Of a DNA stretch of 64,000 bases, positions 36,745 to 48,450 are shown piece by piece; position 1 is the stretch's first letter; the number at the start of each line of letters is the position of its first letter. The notes below the pieces were generated by a model. The model was not told where the DNA came from, searched no databases, and was given only the letters and a program-made list of their open reading frames with translations. The translations under genes and the position numbers were made by a program. Source of the stretch: Metallyticus violacea. Lineage: Eukaryota > Arthropoda > Insecta > Mantodea > Metallyticidae. Location of the stretch: positions 28,168,501-28,232,500 of the forward strand of contig CM060843.1 of NCBI GenBank assembly GCA_030762175.1, given 5' to 3'.

Positions 36745-39700
36745 TACATATGTAACTAAACACATTTCCTTATAAAGAGTTGTGCTAATGTTCCCCAACC
36801 ATGGTTAATTTTCTTTTGAATTCTATTACCCAACTTAGCTGTTTCTATCCAGCCCCCGGCCTCCCAAGTTTTAAGCATCTAGAACTATTACTATTGAGTG
36901 ATTTTTTTTTTAAATTCTGCATCTAGTTGCATCGCTATAGAACTGGCAAAGAATTATGCAGAGTGCAAATGTGTTTAACCTTAAGGCAGTCATTTATAAA
37001 CAACCTAAATAATGTATTATTATTTGTATTCCAGTTTGTTTGTTTCTGTATTTTTATAATCATTCAATCTAGATGAAAATTTTAATTGTATAATAGCAGT
37101 TTTGACTTTATTAATTTCATTCTATTGTGTATAACCCAGCTGCTTCGAGGTTTTATAGCAGCTTAAGGTTTACACAGTCTGATAAAAAAGTACTCTTTCA
37201 CAATCTATCATGTTCAACTTTCTCAAATTAGTAGTACCAAGAATAAAACAGTTAAGGATTATAAAATGTTATCTACTGCAATATAATATTACAGCTATAG
37301 AAATTTATGTCTAGTGGCGTATAATAATGCAGAGTCAATATTTCATTTTGATATAAAAGTAACACTACAATGCAGTGCAGATTAATCTTTTGAAGACACA
37401 CAATCCAACGGTATTCACATGAAATGTTCAAAACATGATATGTGTGCTAACATATATTTCTATTACTGTAAGAAATATCAATGATTGCCTTTATATCGGC
37501 ATTATTCAAACTACTTTAGCAATTGCACAAATATCTCAATGCAGAGCTCCAATCAAGTGAAAGTGAAGAAAGTGAAATGATTCTAACACGAGGATAAAAA
37601 CTGCTTTAAATATTTTTTATTATTAAAGTAAATTACAATCTTGCCACCATAAGAACTATTTATTTCACCATTAGAGTTATTATATTATTATTAAAAAGAG
37701 GCCATTGTTCATCAATATAAAGAGGAATTAATCCATTTGACTATTCCTAAAATCTTTATTACCTTAATAAGCAGCAGAAATAATTATAACTAATAATTAT
37801 AAGTGCTTTAATTATAAATTTCATATTAATTTGCACACAACTATTCATAACAAAAGAAAAAGTAGTTCCTTTAATTTGTTGATGTTTATCAAATCCAGAA
37901 GAGACTATATAATCTAGTAATTCCATAATTCAGTTAACTCCACATAGAAATTAAAAATTGTTCAACAGACTAAAATGTTTACCAAAAAATTAAATAAATT
38001 ATTTTAGTATGCAGATTTTATTCCTTCCTGCATTGTTAATACTTATATAAATAATAAAATAGCATTTTAAAGTAGTGACATGATATTTTGTATTGAATAT
38101 ATTCCACTTCTTGGCTTGTTAATGTGAATGGTGACTATGAAATGAATGATACATCTTCACTTATACATATCCTCAATTATTTTCATTATTATTACTATTG
38201 TTTTAACATAATGCATATCAACAAAAGGGCTCAGTGCAAACAAGTGTAAATGAAATGTTATTTTAATATAATTGTTAATGTATGTTTATTAGATATATCC
38301 TTAAACAAATAAAGCAACAGAATTACAAAACAAACTTCATTCATGAATGTTGTAATTTAACATATAAATTACTAGCTGAGCCTACTAGGTAGCAACATAT
38401 AATTTTGCGGGCTTCAGCCTAGATTAACTGAAACATAACCCTACACTATTTTGCAATGCCAAAATAATCTTAACTTCTTTTTCATTTCTTTCTGTACTGA
38501 CACTATAATACTGTGCAAAATTTTGGAACTTAAATCCAAAACAACTTACAGCACTGCTAAATTAATGTCATCCTGCATTCTCAATTTTTCTTGTCAGCAA
38601 AAACAAACCTTCATAATTTTCTGGTCTTCGCTTTTACTTGTCTTAAATACGTATCTTCTTATGCAAGCTAAAGCTACTTGACAACAAAACTCATATTAAT
38701 TACCTACAATGCCACAGTATTATACGTGCATACCTCTGCTTGATTCTTCTAGAAAAGCTATTAAAAGTCTTTAAAGCATAAGCAGTAAATATGGACAAGG
38801 ATTTTATTAAATGGAAAAGAAAGTTTTCTTTGTAATAGAATTTTATCATTAAAAATTCTCAAACTGGAGAGAGTAAGAAAACATTGTACATAATGACACA
38901 TATTTAACTCAACTTCTGAAAAATAGAACAAGGTACTTTGGAACACAGAAATATAAAAAATAAGGAAATATTAATATATAAAACATTTTTCACTGCATAT
39001 ATTAAACTCTGACTATAAATGGAGGAAATAATATGGAGCTGAATGAAGAATTCCTCAAACAAGAGAACAAATTTTCTGAAGTTTTAAGAACACAAGAGTG
39101 TTTATAAAAAAAACTCTCACACAAAATGAAGAAACAAAGAGAAAAATACCTTACAGATTCATTTTTAAAATTGTAACCTGTCATTAGCAAATTACTAAAG
39201 AGATGTACTGATAACAAACTTACTACTACATTAATGATTATATTACTAAAGGTACACAAGTTAAAATATAAAACAAATAGTATTGGTGTAAATTCAAAGT
39301 TAGTGATAGGATATTCTTGAGTATTAACAATGCATTTAAATATAAGCAGGCAACATTTGAATTATTCAGCTTATAAGTATGTTACATATTTATAATCAGC
39401 CAATAGTTAAAGTACTAAGAATCCCCCTTATAGCTTAGAAGGCACACATTCTATGAAATCTTATACCACATTGCTTAGTCTCAATAGCCTGATATAAATG
39501 ATTATATTGCATTAAACTAGTTATTGCAGTGTTTCTCTTTAACTGTCAGGTGAAAATTATAGAACATATTAAATGATAAAGCACTACATGCTTTCTACTC
39601 TACATTTTGCAAATTTGGCAGCATTTTCATAACACCGGCATTAAAAAATACACATTTGGTACCATCTTCATCAAAAATATTATTTTAAATAGAAATCCAG

Positions 39701-39964
39701 CATAAATCAAGCCAAAGAACTGCCCATTCCTAAATAAATACGATATTTCGGTGTCAACATAACCTTACAAAAGCATGTTTGACATCTGAAACCGTTAGGC
39801 TTCTAAAATGACATATAAATCTCAATGACTTTAGCAACTATGTCAGAATCCAACAATGCTTTTTTTCAAAACCCTTTTACTGCAATACTATCGAGAGAAC
39901 CGGGTTCAGGATGCTCCATGCTAACCACACGACTAACATTATCTTAAAATAAGTGATCGTTTAC

Positions 39965-40072
39965 CTGGTTTTTCACATTGATTAGAAGTTGAGGATTGCC
40001 AATATTGATGAGGTAAAAAAAGTTTACGATGCCTACATAGCAGGCACAACTAGCACCACGTATAAACCTCAT
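39965..40072 (-). CDS. Candidate first coding exon of an unidentified host gene
   Basis: On the minus strand an ATG at 40072-40070 opens a 36-codon frame that ends exactly at CAG followed by GTAAAC, a good splice donor (phase 0). An in-frame TGA lies 14 codons upstream with no other ATG between, which supports this start. The peptide begins MRFIRGASCACYVGIVNFFY and has a hydrophobic run at residues 8-24, so it could be a signal anchor or membrane segment. The surrounding 300 bp are the least AT-rich of a large area and upstream sequence is CpG-containing, as at a promoter. I do not recognise the protein, and no second exon was found, so this remains a candidate. Confidence 0.3.
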
Positions 40073-41118
40073 TTCGACGCGAAATTGTGCACCTTCTTCA
40101 CCAACACAATTCCATCAACTTGTCATTGCACGAACCGTTTCGCAACTAAATAGCAAGGCTTGTGTACATTCCTCTCCGATAGAGTGCAGCATCAGACGCT
40201 TGAGCCTGCTGCTACTAGTGGAAAACAGCAGAACTATCCCAGAGCATGTGAAAAATGCACTATTATAAAAATGTACATTTCTTAAGTATTCTTAGGTATC
40301 TATACGAAATCTTTATTATGTACTTTTTAATTTACCCTTTTCCTTTTTGTAATTTTGCGCGAAAATTTTGCATAGCTATTGCCATAATACATATAAATTA
40401 TATAAAACTAGCAATGGCATTGATCTTGTCATATCCAATCACATTTTGTTGAACTGCATTTTAACAGCTGTTGAGCAATCTCCCATTGCCATATTCATTG
40501 GTAATTATGGTCACACTGCTAGCATCTAGAATTGTGTAAATATATAAACAAGTAAAATGGTAAGCAATATAGGACATTTTTGGACATTACTAATTTTTTA
40601 TCTCATATATATTTGATTAGAAGTACCAGAAGAAATGCATTTTTTTATTAAGTTTTATCCCGAGAGTTTATGTATTCAAACAACTTTTAAATGCGTAAGG
40701 CCTAGCCATTTCTTTCCTTTAAACTATTATATTGTTTAAAGTTGAAGAACAGATAAATGTGGAACGAATAACCGTTGTCTGACCAATGAGAGTGCTCCTA
40801 TTTGGGCTAAATAGTCGATTAAGGTTCTTTTTTATGCATAAGGCTAAGTTAATAAATAACTAAATTTCTATATATTTCGTAATTGTAAACCAGTCTATAA
40901 TTGTGTAAATAAAAACAGCAAGTAAGATGGTATTACTCGTCTGAAGAAACATTGCAGAAGGCAGGCAGCGGAATCTCGAGCTTTAGCCTGATTACCATAC
41001 TGTAATAAGTCACAATTTTCTGACGTACCTATGCATGTCGCTGCAGTAAATAAATGGAGCTGTTCAGTGCTTGCAGTCAGTTAGTCGGAATCTGAAGTGT
41101 GAGAACACAAAAGCAAAT
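40073..41118. other. Possible promoter region, then unassigned
   Basis: 40073-40250 is moderately CpG-containing and lies upstream of the candidate exon. On the plus strand ATG followed by GTAAGC occurs at 40557, and the preceding AATTGTGTAAATATATAAAC is echoed at about 40900. 40621-40690 resembles 44885-44955. The last 80 bp look like the 5' leader of the DDE transposon that follows. Confidence 0.35.
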
Positions 41119-41181
41119 GGAAACCCCGCCGAAAAAGTTATCATGCGAAATCATATACTAGCAAAGGAGACAAATTATATA

Positions 41182-42806
41182 CGAGGGCTGATCAACAAAG
41201 ACTGAGACTGATTTTTTTTCACAGATGTTTATTACTCCAACTCAATGTTTACATGATCTTTTTTAAAGTAGTACCCTCCTACTTCAATGCACTTTTTATA
41301 GCGTCTCTGCCAGTCCTTGAACACGTGCTGCAGACCATTCTTTGTCACCTCCTTGAGAATCGCCTCACTTTTCTTGAGCACTGCTTCAGAGTTCTCAAAT
41401 CGAATACCCCTAAGCTTTGCCTTTAGTGATGGGAATAAAAAAAGTCACAGGGTGCAAGATCGGGGCTATAAGGTGGATGTGGTACACAGGTAATGTTGAA
41501 TCGAGCCAGAAACTGCATGACTTGATTTGCGACGTGAGGCCGTGCATTGTCATGATGAAGTCGCCACCCAGTCCGAGAAAGCTCTGGTCGTTTCTTTGCA
41601 ATGTGCTTCCTCAGTGTAGCCAATACTGACGTGTAGTATGCTGCTGTAACAGTAGTGTGAGGGGGAACTGCATGCTGGTAAATCATTCCATTACAGTCAA
41701 AAAATGTGATCACCATCACTTTCCCTGCAGATGGAACAACTTTTGCCTTTTTTGGTGCTGGAGAACCTGGCGATTTCCACACTGTGCTGGATTGTTTTCC
41801 TTCAGGATCATAATGATTTTTTTTTTTTGAGTAGTGTTTAACGCCCGTTTTTACTACTGAGGCACCACAGGCGGTGGACACTGATGATACATGAAATGAA
41901 ATGATATATTGGGAAAGGATTTTTTTTTTTTTTTTTAAGGAAGGAAGCGTTCCAGGCCTAAGTTTAGGTACCTCCCCGGCATTTGCCAGTTATGAAGACT
42001 GAGGAAAACCTGGAAAAAAACCCAATCAGGGAGGACGGTCCTGGCGGGATTCGAACCGCAGACCTCCCGCTCACGAGTCCATGCCTTAACGACCTCGGCC
42101 ACCCGTGGCGGTATCATAATGATGCAGTCATGACTCATCACCAGTGATAATCGATTTAAAAAATGCATCCCCTCCATCAGCAAAGAGACGCAGCACCTCA
42201 CGGTTTGTCTCCATTCGCACAGCCTTTTGTTCGGGAGTCAACAGACGTGGCACCCAACGAGCACAAACTCGGGTCATATGGAGATGGTCGTACATAATTG
42301 TAAACACACTGCCATATGAAATTCTCAACACTTCACTGAAGTTACGTAATGTTATACGCCGATCCTCTCGGACAATCACAGCAGCTATGTTGATGTTGAC
42401 TTCAGTCACAGCAGAAGCCGAAACACCAGGCCCACCTTGCTTAACACTGACAAGTCGGCCTTCTTTGAAGTCCTTGAATCACCTAAACACTGTTGCACGA
42501 GGTGGTGCATCTTCACTGTAGGCTTGCTTCAGCTTTTCATAAGTTTCGGTGGCTGTATGGTTTAAACGAAAACAGAATTTGATTGCGCTGTACTGCTCCT
42601 CTCGCGTCACCTCCATTGTCTGGTATGCGAAATGCACGTAGGTTCTACAAAATAGAGCATTACTACCAACCTACCAATACGAGAGTGCTGCCGCCTACCA
42701 ACATTATACATAAAAACCCACTCTTTTCAAATATTTGTGTTACAGATACGAAACTATCACGGAAGCTACAGGAAAAAATCACTCTGTCTTTGTTGATCAG
42801 CCCTCG
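41182..42806 (-). mobile_element. Mariner (copy E), nearly intact, carrying a SINE-2
   Basis: A complete element with matching inverted ends CGAGGGCTGATCAACAAAGA at 41182 and its complement ending at 42806, and TA on both sides. The transposase on the minus strand starts MEVTREEQYSAIKF (42613). It has a helix-turn-helix part, ARWVPRLLTPEQKAV, TGDES (first Asp), WRLHHDNARPH (second) and YSPDLAPCDFF (third), with 34 residues between the last two (DD34D). Defects are TGA at two conserved Trp codons (42479-42481 and 42128-42130), a frameshift near 41440, and a SINE-2 between TGDES.LHHYD and PEGKQ. Length without the SINE is about 1.32 kb, normal for mariner. The CGAGGG ends suggest the mellifera-type group. 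Confidence 0.93.
41818..42112 (-). mobile_element. SINE-2, full length, inside mariner E
   Basis: It is flanked by a perfect 11 bp duplication ATCATAATGAT (41807-41817 and 42113-42123). Removing it restores the reading of the HHYDPEGKQ segment. The T-rich left edge is the A tail of the minus-strand SINE. The B box (GGTTCGAATCCC on the minus strand) is intact. Confidence 0.95.
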
Positions 42807-44010
42807 TACGTTGCGCTACAGTTTAGTAAAGAAGAGAAATTGCCTTTCCATTAAAGAATGCAATGAAACGGACAGTAACTGCAGCAGGGAAAAGTGAAAG
42901 AACAGCAACATGGTATAGGGAAGGAAGGTGAGAAATTAAAGCTCACTGGAGAAACATTGTCAACTACTAGTAATACATATCCACATCCAAAGAAAATTGA
43001 ACTTGACGATTTTGCAAAACGTGTAGTGCACAGAGCGTTTTTGGATTTTTATGAGCAGAGAAAACAAATTCTGGCATTGCGCAAACTGCTTAATGCTGTT
43101 AAGGATAGATACCATTCGAGGAAAATAATGATACATTCTAGAGAACGCTGAAAGGTGTGGGATTCAAGAAATACAAAAACTTGCAACATATTTTATAGGA
43201 GTGGCCTGATATTGTTGCGCGTCATGCAGCACATCTGAGATTGCTAAGAAAAAAATTATGAAACGACCCCCCCCCCTCCCCAAGTCCTTTGTTTATACAG
43301 ACAAAAATGGGTTCAAACTCATTATACTATAAATAAGTGTTGACAGCATGATGAAATGAAGGTGTGCACGTAAACCAAAGAGTTGGGCAGAGGGCTAATG
43401 TTGTTCACACTGGTGCTGAAATGGGGCTCATCGAAAGGGCCGAGTTGATATATGGTTTCATATGGTTCTGCGGATTATCATGATGAAATGAGTGGCGAAA
43501 ATGATAATAAATGGTTAAACGATTGTCTCATACCAAATCTGCCATCTGGATGTACTGTTGTTTTAGATAATGAATTGTATCACACAATATAAAAAAATAA
43601 AATACCAACAATGGCCTCTAGTAAAGCTGATGTAATTTTATGATTCAAAAATAAAATTTTCACTGCAGATTCAAATTTAACTAAACTAGAATTAATATAA
43701 GTAGTTAAACAAAACAAGCAACAACCTGTATATACAGTGGACAGGATTTTAAAAGAACACGGATTACTGTATTAGGGCTAACACCCTACCACTGCGACCT
43801 AAATCCAGTCGAACAAAAAATAGCATCTAAAAATATTGGTTACATTTCCCTGCCAGTTTTGAAACGAATGACTGCTGCACAAGCAATAAGAGAAATCAGC
43901 AAAGAATGGATAAAATGCTGCCAATCTTTAAACATATCGAGGCAAGTTATTGGCGTCGTGACGCGTTAATGGAAGCGGGAGTTGAAAGGATTGTAATAAA
44001 TGTAGGTATT

Positions 44011-44404
44011 GTGTTTAAGTGATGAGGATTATGATGGATGAGATGGATTATGACAGGGGAAGATAACAGAAGAAGGCAATTCAACAAATAGTGCAGATGA
44101 AGTTGAGACCTTTGCTTCGGGCATACGCCCACTTCTGCATTAAGTTACTTGTATATATTACAGGAATAGTACATTCAATCATGATGTTGGTAATTATATT
44201 TCATTAACTTCCTAACAGTTGGTATTTTTATGATCAGCTGTACTCACCGCGCAGAGAGAGGAACGGGTCGCATTCACGACATACGAGAGCCCTTCTCACC
44301 TGAAAACGGCAATACTTCGACAAACCGGATATATATACTGTCTGTCTAGTAGGAGAATGGAGTAGATGTAAACATATCACCAGGTTGTATTACTACGCGG
44401 CCAC
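44011..44404. other. No gene recognised
   Basis: Probably the 3' flank of the DDE transposon; its right edge is the SINE target duplication. Confidence 0.4.
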
Positions 44405-44804
44405 TTGTTCACTTGTTTTATTTACGAATGCTCTTTAACATCTCGGTCATCAGCGTACCATTCAATTCAGAGTGAGGAACGGCAGATCATTTTTGCTCAC
44501 AGGTTTCTTCTTTCAGGCTTGAGATTCTTTTAAATGATGTAAATCTACGACACGGGACCCACAACTTTACTTCCCTTCCGAAGGAAGACATGTTTAGGAA
44601 CCATATGCCAAAAAAAGGAGAAAAAAAAGGTTGTAACAGAAGAAATAGGCAATGCCGATGGCACTTGATGCTCTTAAATGAAACTGTAATTGTAAATGGC
44701 AATCGTAAGAGATATACATTTAAATTAAGAAGGGAGGCGGGGGCCGAGATTGAACCCGCGATCTACGGTCTATGAGGTAGGTATGGTTACCACTAGACGG
44801 ACTT
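44405..44804 (-). mobile_element. Variant SINE related to SINE-1 with an extra ~130 bp middle
   Basis: The minus strand starts with a different tRNA-like head (GAAGTCCGTCTAGTGGTAAC, B box GGTTCAATCTC). About 130 bp not found in SINE-1 follow, and then the SINE-1 body (CTTCCTTCGGAAGGGAAGTA) and tail (ACGCTGATGACCGAGATG). It is flanked by a perfect 9 bp duplication CGCGGCCAC (44396-44404 and 44805-44813), so head, middle and tail were inserted as one unit. Confidence 0.88.
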
Positions 44805-44823
44805 CGCGGCCACAAGCTTTTAG

Positions 44824-44826
<3 letters not shown>

Positions 44827-44875
<49 letters not shown>
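44827..44875. repeat. (TA)n microsatellite
   Basis: About 24 TA units directly beside the SINE target site. Confidence 0.95.
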
Positions 44876-44880
<5 letters not shown>

Positions 44881-45984
44881 TTCAAAGTACTGGAAGAAGT
44901 GTATTTTTTAAAGTTTTTTCTAAAGGGTTTATGTATGCAAATAACTATTAACTGCACAAGTACGATATTTTATTTAAGCAGCACTTCTAGAGGCTATTGA
45001 ATTTAACTGATTGAAGGGACAGTAGTACCAGTATAGAAAACCCGAATCGGGTCTAAACCACTTCGCCGTACAGGAAAAAAAAAAAAAAAAGAAAAAAAAA
45101 AAAGCCTTGAAAAATCAGTTTCATCAACTAATTATACGACCAAGCACAGCACCGAGAAAAATGATGAACACAAAAAAAAATGCAGGGGGACTTAATTTAA
45201 TAAGATTAATGTGTAGAATAAAGGAGAAAATGAATGAATTCACAGATAAAATCGTAAATATAAGTTAATGATAAAGGAATTGTGTACTAAAATAACATGT
45301 CAAAAGCTTACTACAGTGGTCAGTTTTTGTAGCGACAAACCAAGAAAAAGCAAAAAGCAGTTTTTGATGATACTATTGAAAGAAGGTTTGAAACTTTTTA
45401 CTCATGTGTGTTTACTAATCAAGAATTCATCTATGGAGACTAACCAGACCGTGAAAACACAGATTGTATTTTCTGTTCACAGAAATATTTTCAAGAGAAC
45501 ATGGGATGGAAATCTAGAAATGTGTGTTCATAGAGCCTTTGCTAGTGTTAATAAACTTATTTCTGTATGTGGCTTTTATACGTAAAATCTACTCCTTTAA
45601 TGTAAAAATGTTTTTTTTTTGTCTATTCTATTGAATAAAAAGGTAATTATTCATTATTATATCCTTTTATCTGCAAAAGAGATACATCTGAAAATTGCTG
45701 TAAAAATAATTAATGAGACAAAGGCCACTCACAAAAAGAAATAGATGTGTAACACATCGCGTTGCCTCTTGGCATAGAGAGAAATAGCCTTTCTGTTTAT
45801 TCCATTTTGAACAAATCAACCGCATTTCTTAATATCTGCAATTCTATTTTGTAATGGTGTTCATTTTAAAAGTTTAAAATTACTGCAACATGTGAACAGA
45901 ATGAAAACCACATGTCTCTGGAATTGTTGATGATGAGAATTTAAACTTTGACGAAGGCATATTGAAGCATTTCACTGACAGTTA
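44876..45984. other. No gene recognised
   Basis: Includes an A-rich run at 45075-45103 and an unassigned 105-codon frame at 45268-45585 that carries no known motif. 44885-44955 repeats 40621-40690. Confidence 0.4.
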
Positions 45985-46250
45985 AACCTTCTTTTTCATT
46001 ATGTCCCATATGGAGAAACTTGGTGAGCTAAGATCAGGCGAACTTGGTGATTATTTTGTTTAATAACACCGTCTTCAAAGAAGGAAATAAACAAATTCAT
46101 CCATGTCAACAATGGAGACGTTGTAGGTGACTCCTGAAAATGTCGTTATAGGGTCTCTCATTGTTCAACTATATCCACAAATTCTTGGAGGATTTCCACG
46201 TAAATTGCGGTATACACAACTGTATGGAAAAAGATAAGGCCAATAGTATG
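45985..46250 (-). mobile_element. Tc1-like transposase C-terminal remnant
   Basis: The minus strand gives AIYVEILQEFVDIVEQ (about 46205-46160), FEDGVIK and then SSPDLSSPSFSIWDIMKKKV (about 46045-45985). This corresponds to the YL..LQ.F...L, ... PPRSPDLTPLDFFLWG.. .K pattern of a transposase group related to the 'GAGGGTGCC' family. It is heavily decayed. Confidence 0.5.
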
Positions 46251-46347
46251 GAAACTGTACTGGTGACTCACCTCCAATGAAATATAAACATAATATAATA
46301 TGCCTACTATATTATTTTATGTATTGTATTCAGTGATGTAGGTACCT

Positions 46348-46349
<2 letters not shown>

Positions 46350-46388
<39 letters not shown>

Positions 46389-46408
46389 GTGTGTGTGTGT
46401 ATGTGTGT
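46350..46408. repeat. (TA)n followed by (GT)n
   Basis: TA units at 46350-46386 pass into GT units at 46388-46408. Confidence 0.95.
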
Positions 46409-46409
46409 T

Positions 46410-47545
46410 TATAATGCGGTATAACTGTAAACTGTAAATAGTATGTCAACAAAAAGAGAAAGCTCCTTGGTGTTTTATTGCGGAAGCCTGGAAAGCCAAC
46501 AAACGGGTCATAAAGCCTCTATTCAGAGGAGGTAAAATGAATGTAGCTGTGTTAAACCCCTTTCTTTTTTTAAAGGGACAAATAAAATGAATAAAATCTG
46601 TATACGCCACTCTGGTACCTGGTTTTTAAACCAGGGCGTGTATATCAAATTTTCCATTTATTATCATAAAATATACAATACAAAAACCTCTTACTACATT
46701 ATTTTTCAGAATTTCCTAATAACTAGATTAAAATAATTTAATAAAATAATAAAAATAACTCAAAATTAATTAAATTAAACCAAAATATATATTTACTATA
46801 CTACATCCCAATTTAATATTTCAAAATCTACCAAATTAACAAAAGTACTGGGAATTCAGTAAGAATTATAGCTGGTAGCCAGCTATTTTATCCCTTTTTA
46901 TTATATTACTATACTACTAACCACTGGTTACCAGCGGTATGTACTGTATCCAGTACTTTTGCAGGAATTTTTCTTAATTTTACACTAAACAGTTAAACAT
47001 TACACTTATTAATCTTTCAAATCTCTTTAACTCATCTCAACCATACAAATCCCCTTTTCTTTAACAATGTACTTAATTTAAAGTTCATTATTCACTATTA
47101 ATATTTCCTACTCATTTCATTTATTTGTCTAAACACTTTAACTCATTAAACACTAGAACCTCACTTCCACAATATCACTCTCCATCTTTTCTTTCCAACG
47201 TCCCTTCTTCCAACTCTCTTGATCCTCCTGGAAACTTGGTTACACCATTTCTCGCACCCTGCTCCTCCATCCTCCATCTCCTTCCGTCGCTCATTCCGTG
47301 GATCTCCAACACCGTTTCGTCTTCTTCTGCAATCTTCCTTCTTCCATCTTCTTCCCGGTGCCATAACTCTTATAGGTAAAAACCTTCCTTCCTGTTCTCT
47401 ACTTCAGATTGTAAATCAAAATTATTTCCGTGTGTTATAAATTTGGGTAATTTCGTCTCCTTTATCATTCCCTTCTTCCTTGCCTTTATCTTCTCCTCTA
47501 ACATTCTCTTCTTATTGCTTTAATTAAAATTATCATGTATATTTT
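46410..47545. other. No gene recognised
   Basis: AT-rich, then pyrimidine-rich on the plus strand from 47150 to 47530. The latter is the purine-rich 3' part of the minus-strand LINE that follows, with a charged 67-codon minus frame at 47161-47364. Confidence 0.45.
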
Positions 47546-48070
47546 CTATTCTTGTTCAGTTATTTGTGTTATGGGATTGTCTTTGAGGTGTTCTGATCTT
47601 CTTACTTCTTCCTCTGCTTCTTCGTTGATTCTTATTGTCTGCTCCTGTGATATCATCTCTTCCCGTGCTAGATTACTTATTTTGCATGCAGCCTGCTCAA
47701 GGTATTTATATAAGCCCCTATTTTTAAGTATATATACCACCTGATGGCCACTTGGAATTTCTCTTTCTTCTCTCACCTGTTCTAAATAGCGCATACATTC
47801 AAATAATACGTGCTCAGGGTTATTCCGTGTTTTACAAAATCCACACATATCGTCCTGTGTTTTGTTAATGTTTTCCAGTAAGTTTTGTAAATTCCATGGC
47901 CTGTAAGGTAATGTACCATGCTTTGGTTAGTTGTATAAATTTTAGTTTTAATCTCTCAAAAATTTTGTTAAATAACTTGAAAGTTCTTCTGCCTTTATCG
48001 GTATTTACCCATTCGTGCTGTCATTGTACATTTGGTTTATGTTTTATTTCCTTTAAGTTGTTGCATTGAC
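47546..48070 (-). mobile_element. LINE (R1-like) ORF2 C-terminal domain
   Basis: The minus strand has YLTGHGIYKTYWKT (about 47915-47875) and, after a +1 shift, MCGFCKTRNNPEHVLFECMR (47848-47790). This is the C-x2-C-x7-H-x4-C cluster found after the reverse transcriptase in R1-like and related LINEs, together with the L.GHG.F..Y.... stretch that precedes it. The frame then continues without a stop to 47546, ending in an acidic tail. The reverse transcriptase core is not present in the window. Confidence 0.75.
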
Positions 48071-48450
48071 TACCGATTATTAAATTTACTTTCTCCAAAT
48101 TACCTTTCTTCAATCAATAAACAGCGCCTCTTAATTTAATTTAATCAACAGGTTATTTAGCCATATTTCTAAAACTACTAAAAGGACCATAGGACAGCTA
48201 CTGCAGGGTTAACAAACTCAAAGACTTTAAATTCGTTAAAGGGCTCTGACCCCAACCAGTGGTTGTACAGTTTTAAACTGGGCAATGTCGACAAAAGCTT
48301 TAGACTTTCAAATAACATCGAATGGTATGTACAGTAGGTGAACTGCAACCGGCCAATGATAGATGTATGTTTTAAATTTTTAAAGAAAGGCACGAGACTT
48401 GCGTAGGCCTTTTAGCTTTTCCTAGTCAATGGTTTTTTATTTTAATTTAA

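Larger units (their letters stand above)
34683..39964. other. Long AT-rich stretch without a recognised gene
   Basis: This is the quietest part of the window: no SINE or transposase is recognised in over 5 kb. It contains a (TA)n at 35205-35241 and an (AAT)n at 36697-36743. If the exon at 39965-40072 is real, this stretch would hold its first intron and possibly further exons, none of which I can identify. Confidence 0.5.
41119..44010 (+). pseudogene. DDE transposase gene (insect Tc1-like DDE family), broken by a mariner
   Basis: A probable start METPPKKLSCEIIY lies at 41119. Coding traces resume at 42810 beyond the inserted mariner: AAGKSERTATWYREG (42870-42910), KEGEKLKLTGE, IELDDFAKRVVHRAF (43000-43040), LDFYEQRKQILALRKLLNAV (43050-43105), FVYTDKNGFKL (43288-43320, first acidic position), VVHTGAEMGLIERAEL (43400-43450), VVLDNELYH (43558-43584, second) and PYHCDLNPVEQ (43788-43820, third, Glu). 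The C-terminus runs to about 44000 (MTAAQAIREISKEWIKCC). The acidic triad positions are still readable, but stops and frameshifts are frequent. Linking the first 60 bp to the rest is inference. Confidence 0.7.

Noticed and set aside
34683..39964. A host gene body read from minus-strand frames at 38761-39259
   Set aside because: The frames are low-complexity and lack splice-consistent borders that I could defend.
42128..42130. TGA in the mariner as a recoded selenocysteine codon
   Set aside because: The site is a conserved Trp in the family and the copy has other defects; simple mutation explains it.
45268..45585. 105-codon frame as a small secreted or Cys-containing protein
   Set aside because: No signal peptide, no recognisable motif, and AT-rich flanks; length is near what chance gives in 64 kb.
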